Position numbers and translations under genes: made by a program. Shown in pieces: positions 57,901 through 64,000 of a DNA stretch of 64,000 bases; position 1 is the first letter of the stretch, and the number at the start of each line of letters is the position of its first letter. Source of the stretch: Nissolia schottii (lineage: Eukaryota; Streptophyta; Magnoliopsida; Fabales; Fabaceae); the NCBI GenBank assembly GCA_003254905.1, contig QANU01031716.1, forward strand, positions 186,001-250,000, read 5' to 3'. The notes under the pieces were generated by a model that saw only the letters and a list, made by a program, of their open reading frames with translations, did not search any database and was not told the origin of the DNA.

Positions 57901-60781
57901 GTTAATGTTTCATCTTCAGATTCAGAACTTAGTGATGGAGAGGGATCAGCCAAAGAGAGTGGTGGAGTACAGAACTCTAGGGTTAGGGTAGCTGCCTTAA
58001 TTTGTATACAGGTAAGTTCTGAAACTGTTGTCCTTTCACCTTTATAACGTAATTCTATGAGAACTTGAATTTTTATTAATTATGTTGCTACATCCAAAAC
58101 TATTGTTCTCACACATTTCTAATGCAGTTTTATGATATGACAAAAGACTGAAATTGTTTATTTTGCCAAAATTTAAATTAAAACTTTTCCATGATACTTA
58201 AATGGTCAAAAAGGCTAGGGTGGGAAGCAACAAATTGGTAATGACATAGCTGTGTAGGACACAACCAATTTTTTGGGTCATTTTCCTATAATTACAAGTA
58301 TCTTGTGTCCCTTGTAAAATATAATAGGGAAATAGAGGGAGACGTAAATCATAGGATTTTGTAAAGGCAACTCTAATAATCTAGAGAATTATGAGTGAAT
58401 AGTAGTAGAAATTGTACCAACAAGAAAACTAGGATTTGTGCGACATTGGTGGCTCTTCGAGAGACCTCCTAATCTCTAAATGACCCCCAGGATGCATTCT
58501 GCCCATCCCTAAGACCACCTTCTTCCCATCATTAATTACAAAGAAATACCAACTCACTCCTTCCTAGTGTGTATCCTATGATAAGGTTTATTCTTGTTCC
58601 TTGGTGCACTTTAATGGACCTCCTCACTTATCCCCAACCTCACTAATTCTTATTCTTCTCGATTTTCTCTTGATTATAATTGGTAGCGGTTACATACCCA
58701 TACACCACAGCAGCAGAAACTGAGTCAGCAGGGTTGACTAACAGAAAAGGAAAGAAAATAATTCCTCTTCCATATTATTATTCTAGAAGGAACAAGAAAG
58801 GAAAGAGAGAAATAGAGGGAAGCAATAATTGATTTGTTAGAAACAAATCAAGAGATTGAGAGTTATTAGGAGAAAGAATAAGCAATAATGGATTAGTTAG
58901 AGACAAATAAGGAATTGAGGATTTTTAGGAGAAAATAAAGTTAAATCCCTTGATTCTCTCCTATTGAGAATTATAAGTTAAGATCATGGGGGAAAGAAAA
59001 AAATCATCCAGAACCGAGAGTGGACTAGGGGACCAAGGGATCCTGAATTCCCAGATTATTTCCTTTAATTATTCGTTTATCATTTCCTTTCAGCCACCAT
59101 TGTTATCTTCTGATACAGAAATTCCCCATTGGAATTTCTGCATAATTAATAAACACCAGAGCCATTTCAGCAAGTCTTTTCTTATTGGTACCAGTTCTTA
59201 CAGTAGCTAACAAGAATCATCTTTCCTAAAAGCTTAAGTTGTTAGAAAGGGGTAATTGAATGGTTTTATATATATTTTAACATGTCCCATCACGCAGGAG
59301 TATTTTTAGCTTAAAGTGTGATAATATTTAGAAATGAAGGTTGACAAGGTTCAAATTTTAGTCATAGAAGTTCTGATACCATGTGAAGAAAACCATCTCT
59401 CCCCATAACTTACGGTATTAGGAAGAGGCAATTGAATCATTTATATATATATATATATATATTAGTGCCATTACATATTACATAATGTTGTCAAACTATG
59501 TGTAATATGTCAAAATTACTATACATTAATGAAGAGGTGTTAAGAGCTTGCTTCTAACCAAATGAACTCCATAATATGTTAGAAAATAATTTGTTTTAAA
59601 ATTGAGTAAAATGAAATATAAGCGTTAGAATCCTTTTGGGCCTACAAAGCAATTGCTTCTGAGTTACAAAATACTTTCCATGGGTTAAATAAAAAGTAGA
59701 AGAAAACTCCTGTATTTTTTTTTTGGTTTCCCATTGCTTTCCCAAGAATTCATAAAGATGGGATAGATCATGTTCAATTTCCTCCTCAAACCATAACTTA
59801 TGGTGAAAGCTTTGCAGGCAATTTTGTAGTTATTGATTTTGAATCTTTTTTCTTTTGAAATTGTTTCTATGTTGGATTACATTTTGTTTTTTGTTGTGCT
59901 AAATGATGGGTTACATTTTACTACTGGTTTGAGAAGGGCATTTGTCAAGCGGATTCTAAATCTTTCTCTATGCAATGGTCCCTGCTTTTGCCAACCAGTG
60001 ATGTACTACAACCAAGGTATGGCTAGGGCATTCTCCCTCCTTTTGTAAATTTGTACTTTCACTGTCATTGTTCTCTCTATTACTTTTATTTTTTGGTCTT
60101 CTGATTACATAATTTTTAATTTTCATTTTCATAGGAAGCGTGATGCAACTTTAATGACATGCCTTTTATTTGATCCTTGTTTGAAGGTAATGACTCTTGT
60201 TTGTATTTTAGTGTGCCTTACTTTTTTTATGCATTCACCATATCTGCTAATGTTTGCCCAACACAGATTTCTATTATGTAGTTTTTCTCACATTTACTTT
60301 TGGTATGATATTTTGCAGGTTTTAGACTTGTCCTATGATATTATTGCTGCTTGCTATAGTTATTCTTAGCTTAGAAAAGGTTGTTTTTGTTATCTAGGCA
60401 CGCATGGCATCTGCATCGGCACTAGTGGCCATGTTAGATGGTCCTTCTTCTGTTTTCCTGCAAGTAGCAGAATATAAGGAATCTAGCAAATGTGGATCTT
60501 TTACAGCTCTTTCAAGCTCCCTTGGGCAGATTTTACTGGAACTTCATAGAGGTATCTATAAAATTTGCTATATCTCACTGAATTGGGTTTTGTTTAGAAA
60601 CTTATAGGGCTTTTGATTTTGTTATTATTCTTGACTTTTCCCTTATTCACTTTTCCTCTCAGTTTTACACATGTTCTTATTTATCTGATGTAGGTATTCT
60701 ATACTTAGTACAGCATGAAGGTCACGGTAAATTGCTGGCATTGTTGTTCAAGATTCTCAGGCTTGTGATAATAGCTACTCC
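48970..60781 (+). CDS. HEATR6-like (DUF4042) ARM/HEAT-repeat protein, 3' partial
   Basis: Eleven exons with GT-AG junctions and consistent phases: 48970-49161, 49269-49364, 49476-49642, 50776-51046, 51122-51189, 57482-57551, 57646-58011, 59937-60016, 60135-60186, 60398-60551, 60694-60781; together 1,604 nt, about 534 aa. It starts [20 protein letters not shown]. The region [10 protein letters not shown]...[12 protein letters not shown]...[20 protein letters not shown] matches the DUF4042 region of HEAT repeat-containing protein 6, a helical-repeat scaffold of unclear function. A Ser/Asp-rich acidic linker lies in exon 7 ([18 protein letters not shown]). The family protein is about twice this long, so later exons should lie past 64000. 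The acceptor of exon 8 (59937) is the least certain. Intron 5 contains a gypsy element. No disabling change is visible. Confidence 0.85.
49643..50775 (+). other. Intron 3 of the HEATR6-like gene
   Basis: 1.1 kb T-rich intron; I see no gene, RNA or clear transposon end in it. Confidence 0.6.
51252..51752 (-). repeat. 3' LTR of the chromovirus
   Basis: 501 bp between tgtaacaactggtacc and gggtacgtaaca. It carries an extra tandem copy of a roughly 41-bp unit (ctaactaacagaatcctaat...) at about 51500-51590 that the other LTR has once. Confidence 0.9.
51632..54500 (-). pseudogene. Chromovirus pol pseudogene: RT, RNase H, integrase, chromodomain
   Basis: RT (54496-54146) has [33 protein letters not shown] and [14 protein letters not shown]; after a frameshift comes the catalytic box [12 protein letters not shown] (54110). 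RNase H has [18 protein letters not shown], and ADALSRK precedes the integrase zinc region. Integrase (52902-52411) has [32 protein letters not shown] and [16 protein letters not shown], the D-D-E core being largely readable. The C-terminal chromodomain reads [20 protein letters not shown]. The frame runs on past a 33-residue tandem duplication into the LTR. Stops separate most blocks. Confidence 0.9.
51708..51905. repeat. 99-bp tandem duplication across the pol end, PPT and LTR edge
   Basis: 51708-51806 and 51807-51905 are near-identical, each containing gtacgtaaca, the polypurine tract and the pol 3' end. At 99 bp the repeat keeps the reading frame and duplicates 33 residues (unit starts [11 protein letters not shown]). 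Confidence 0.9.
54773..55120 (-). pseudogene. Chromovirus aspartic protease fragment
   Basis: The motif usually reading LIDSGAS is [10 protein letters not shown], so the catalytic Asp is Asn. The rest ([20 protein letters not shown]) is typical of the gypsy retropepsin region. Confidence 0.8.
55321..56540 (-). pseudogene. Chromovirus gag pseudogene with duplicated zinc knuckle
   Basis: Minus-strand coding begins near 56530 ([14 protein letters not shown] then a stop). It continues through 56437-56147 ([20 protein letters not shown], the gypsy retrotrans_gag entry) and 56038-55748 ([32 protein letters not shown]) to a CCHC knuckle ([15 protein letters not shown]). The knuckle region occurs twice in tandem (55321-55495 and 55496 to about 55655, period 175 bp), which shifts the frame. 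Confidence 0.85.
56563..57022 (-). repeat. 5' LTR of the chromovirus
   Basis: 460 bp between tgtaacaactggtacc and gtgtatgtaaca; partner of 51252-51752. Confidence 0.92.
58012..59936 (+). other. Intron 7 of the HEATR6-like gene
   Basis: 1.9 kb intron holding two diverged tandem copies of about 66 bp (about 58800-58935, ggaagcaataattgatttgt type) and a (TA)n microsatellite at 59440-59462. No gene recognised. Confidence 0.55.
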
Positions 60782-61535
60782 GTATGTTCCTTTGTTCCCT
60801 TACTATATATTTGATCCTTAAAGTTGTCAGTGGAATGTTAAGTTTTTCCATTTGTTTTCTGTCTTTTCTTTTATGAAATAATGGATTAGTTGTTCATTTT
60901 TGGTTATTGCTTCTCATGTTGCCCTCATGTTCGAGCCAATCATATTCTTGCTTCTCATGGTGTTCTTATGCTGTTATGTTCGAGCCAGTCATATTCTCTG
61001 GTCTCATTTGAAATGACTTAAGAGGTTGGATAAGGTAGAAAAACAAACATGGGATGGTATTAGTGGGAGCATAAACAGTTTTGCCAAGTCAGCAACTTCC
61101 ATCTATACTTGCGCAATTACCTAATTGTTATATCAAGTATGAACATTATGATACAAAACTTCAAAGAATCTTACCACAAAAGCTAGCCGTTGTAGTTGGA
61201 GAGTCCAATGCCTTATAAACCCCATATTGGAATTTCATACTTTTGACCTGGGAATTGGTTCCTAACAGTCCACTATGCTTTGCAGCCCCGACACCCACAT
61301 GGGCTGGCTGTGCACTATCTTTCGACTAGTCCTAGGCAAACACTACAATCCTAGAGACACGACTCGCGCAAATTGATTGCAGATAAGAGACACAGTAGAA
61401 GGCTTTGATACCAATTCATACTAACCATGGGAGAACCACGCCACCAAAGCTAGCCGTTGCAATTGGATAGCCCAAAGCCATATCAACCCCCTCGCCAGAA
61501 TCCCATACTTCCAAATTCCAATGTTTCAAGGGTTT
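60782..61535 (+). other. Probable intron of the HEATR6-like gene with a diverged direct repeat
   Basis: Non-coding. The phrase aaagctagccgttg...ttgga.agccca occurs at about 61180 and again at about 61446, each followed by similar sequence, like remnants of two LTR ends. No coding domain. Confidence 0.4.
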
Positions 61536-63464
61536 GGCGCAAGGTGGAGGAATTGGATTTCAGGCTGTCTTCGAGCACTTTCTCGGTCATTGTTAATGGT
61601 GAGCCAAAATCTTGGGTTTGAGGTCAAAGGGGTTTAAGGCAAGGAGATCCTTTATCCTCTTTCTTGTTCACTTTGGTGGTGGATTTCCGTAGTTGCTTGC
61701 TTACTAGGGCAATGGATGATGGGTTAGTTAGAGGAGTCAAAGTGGGATCCGAAGGGATTGTGGTATCCTATTTATCGTTCGCTAATGATACCATTTTGTT
61801 CTTGGATAACGGCAGAGAGTTTGGTGAACGTTCTCTTGTTTCTACAGATATTTGAGATAGCCTTCGGGTTGAAAACCAATCTATCCAAAAGCGGTATAGT
61901 TGGTATTAATGTTGACTCTCAAACTCTTTCTGCCATGGCTTCTTTCGTAGATTGTCAGATTTTGGAGTGACCTTTGGTTTACTTGGGTGTTCCTTTAGGT
62001 GGTAACCCTAGATCTACTTCTTTTTGGGATCCTGTGGTGGAAAAGATATCTAAGGTTCTTGAGAATTGGAAATGGGCTTAATTTTCTCTAGGGGGTCGGA
62101 TCACCCTTATTTAGTCTTGCCTTTCCAGCATGTCCCTTTACTTTTTATCGCTTACCTGTGGGTGTAGGCAAATCCGTTGAAAAGATCACGAGGGACTTCC
62201 TTTGGTTGAGTGCTTTGGATTCGAAATGTGATCATTTGGTCAACTGGGGGTTGTGTTGTTGTCCAAAGAAAGAAGGATGTTTAGGTCTTGGCAATTTGGT
62301 GTCTAAAAATATGACCTTGGCCACTAAATGGCTATGGCGCTTTCCTTTAGAGCCACACGCTTTATGGCATCAGGTAATCAAGAGTAAGTATGGCTTGGAC
62401 AGGAATAGTTGGGATGTTAAGTTTATACCCCAGGGTTATTCTACTTTCTAGCCTTTACTTTCCTTGCAGGAAGGGAATGGTTCTCGCCTTAACTTTTGGG
62501 AGGATAACTAGGTAGGGGACACCTCTTTTAAGTTTTCTTTCCCTCGTCTATTCCATCTTTCTTCTCCACACAATGCCCTTATCCAAAAATTTTATAGTGT
62601 TCAAGACTATTATTTCTTGGGATTTTCACTTTTTTAGAAATTTAAATGATAGAGTGGCTTCAGAGTTAGTTGTCCTTTTGGGTTTCCTTGAGTCTGTTAA
62701 CATAACTTCCACCTCAAATAAATTGTTGTGCTCTCTAGATTTTGCGGGGTTGTTCACTTGAAAGTCTTTTTTTTTCTTTCTTTTCTTTCGGTTTCTAACT
62801 CACTCGTTGCTTTCACCCTCTTTTCTCCTTAAGAAACCTATTTGGAAGTCTAAAGCTCCCTGTAAAGTCAAATCCTTTATCTGGACAACTGTGCTTAATA
62901 TAAATTAATACTAATGAAATGTTGTAGGTTTGAAGGCTTCTGAAGGCAATTTCTCCCAACGTGTGTGTTATGTGCGGTGTTAATTCAGAATCAGTTGCAC
63001 ACCTTTTTTTGCATTGTTCAGCAGCTAGCCTTTTGTGGAATAATCTATTTGGGATTTTTTTGGGAATCTTGGGTGTGTCTTGCAACCCTAGATACTTTTC
63101 TGCTAACTAGATTTGCTGGCTTTGGGAGAAGGAAAGAAGCTAACTACTTGTGGCAATGTACAATTTTTGCCACTATTTGGTGCATTTAGCGAGAATGCAA
63201 TTCTCACGTTTTCAATGACAATTGCTCAGACATTCATGTTTTGTGGGAGGAGATTAGGCGTTTATTATCTATTTGGTGTAAATCTCACAATCTCTTTAGA
63301 GAATTCTCCCTCACTGATACTTTGAGAGATTGGAAAGCTTTACTCTATTAATAGCTTAATTTTTGGTTTTGTTCTCGCCTATTTATAGAGGATCTCTTAT
63401 CTTCTTACTTTATGTATTCTCTTCTCTTCTTAATGAAATTCTTCTTTTATTAAAAAAAAAAATA
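61536..63464 (+). pseudogene. 5'-truncated LINE with A-rich tail
   Basis: The plus strand encodes, in shifted frames, RT motifs GDPLSSFLFTLVVDFRS and SFANDTILFLD (the FADD box with Asp to Asn). Then come PVGVGKSVEKITRDFLW, WGLCCCPKKEGCLGLGNLVS and a zf-RVT-like tail (about 62940-63190). It ends near 63464 after atgaaattcttcttttatta and a run of A. Endonuclease and ORF1 are absent, the usual result of 5' truncation. Stops and the mutated catalytic Asp make it inactive. It lies in the sense orientation in what is probably an intron. Confidence 0.8.
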
Positions 63465-64000
63465 TTACTATTTCATCGGTGGGAGAGGGTATCATGGAAA
63501 CAATTAGGAATCAAACTAGGGGACACAACTCATGCAATTATTGAAATAACATTGCCAGAACTATTAAGGAATGTAGCATGACCGAAATTGCTGGATTATG
63601 ATTGTTTTATATGCCATCCAAGCTGCTCTGTCTTTTGTGCCTCCCACCATATGGTCTAGCTAATGGCATTTCCTTTGTTGTGAATGTGTCTCAAAAGAAC
63701 TGGGTAGGTTTGGAATCAACTCGACAAATCAAGAATGCATCATGAACTGACCAAGAACACTAGAAGCATTGAACCTAAGATCTGGAGCACCCATAAAATA
63801 ATCATGATAGTAGTCAAAAGCGGTTAAGGTGTCAATTTGCTGATGATTTTTCATGATCCTATGCAAGAACAATGCTGGAAAAGCGACTCATCTCTCATGT
63901 GGCGGCAAATGCTAAGAGCTACAAGTGGTGTATGAAGGTTGATGGTAGCATGGTTTTTAGGCCATACCTAAAGGTTTGAGGTTGGCCAAATGTTGATCAA
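63465..64000. other. Unassigned right edge
   Basis: Non-coding as far as I can read. No further HEATR6-like exon, RNA gene or transposon domain is recognised. Confidence 0.4.

Overview
This is a eukaryotic nuclear window, clearly from a flowering plant and most probably a legume (Phaseoleae-like). The reasons are a nuclear LHCB2 antenna gene with a classic CAB promoter, a DYW-type PPR editing factor, GT-AG introns, an AT-rich intergenic background, dense LTR retrotransposons, and MITE-like ends beginning 'gggttaattacgtttttggt', a family I associate with legumes. The species cannot be fixed from sequence alone. Positions 15686-16628 are an assembly gap, and isolated single Ns lie at 26997, 28264 and 30900.

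Left gene-rich part (1-8.7 kb): the 3' part of a plasma-membrane P2B-type (ACA) calcium-ATPase-like gene (+), then LHCB2 (+), then an intact intronless DYW PPR gene (-). The ATPase reads open from end to end but has lost nearly every catalytic and ion-binding signature, so it looks like a pseudoenzyme.

Repeat block 1 (8.8-23.5 kb): a large double fold-back element nested in a second inverted-repeat element; a Mutator-like (MULE) transposase relic with a plant-mobile-domain (PMD) gene, itself split by a 1.4 kb TG...CA insertion; a second, different PMD relic; a LINE relic; and a region of degenerate short repeats.

Middle (24.5-36.3 kb): an AT-hook/PPC (AHL) gene (-); a 1,266-bp direct duplication with single Ns beside one copy (probable assembly artefact) surrounding a miniaturised LTR element; and the two-exon TIM13 gene (+), whose 4 kb intron carries a decayed hAT transposon.

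Repeat block 2 (37.2-47.8 kb): a Tat-lineage Ty3/gypsy element (5' LTR, gag, protease, RT/RNase H, second RNase H, integrase, antisense coiled-coil ORF) full of stop codons and lacking a 3' LTR. It is interrupted by a 3.6 kb solo LTR with a perfect 5-bp target duplication.

Right part (49-64 kb): eleven exons of a HEATR6-like (DUF4042) ARM/HEAT-repeat gene (+). Intron 5 holds a complete-length but disabled antisense chromovirus (both LTRs, perfect TSD). A 5'-truncated LINE with an A-rich tail lies after the last visible exon. The rest of that gene should continue past the right edge. The host genes do not form an operon or pathway; the unifying theme is stable housekeeping genes whose introns and flanks have absorbed nested transposons.
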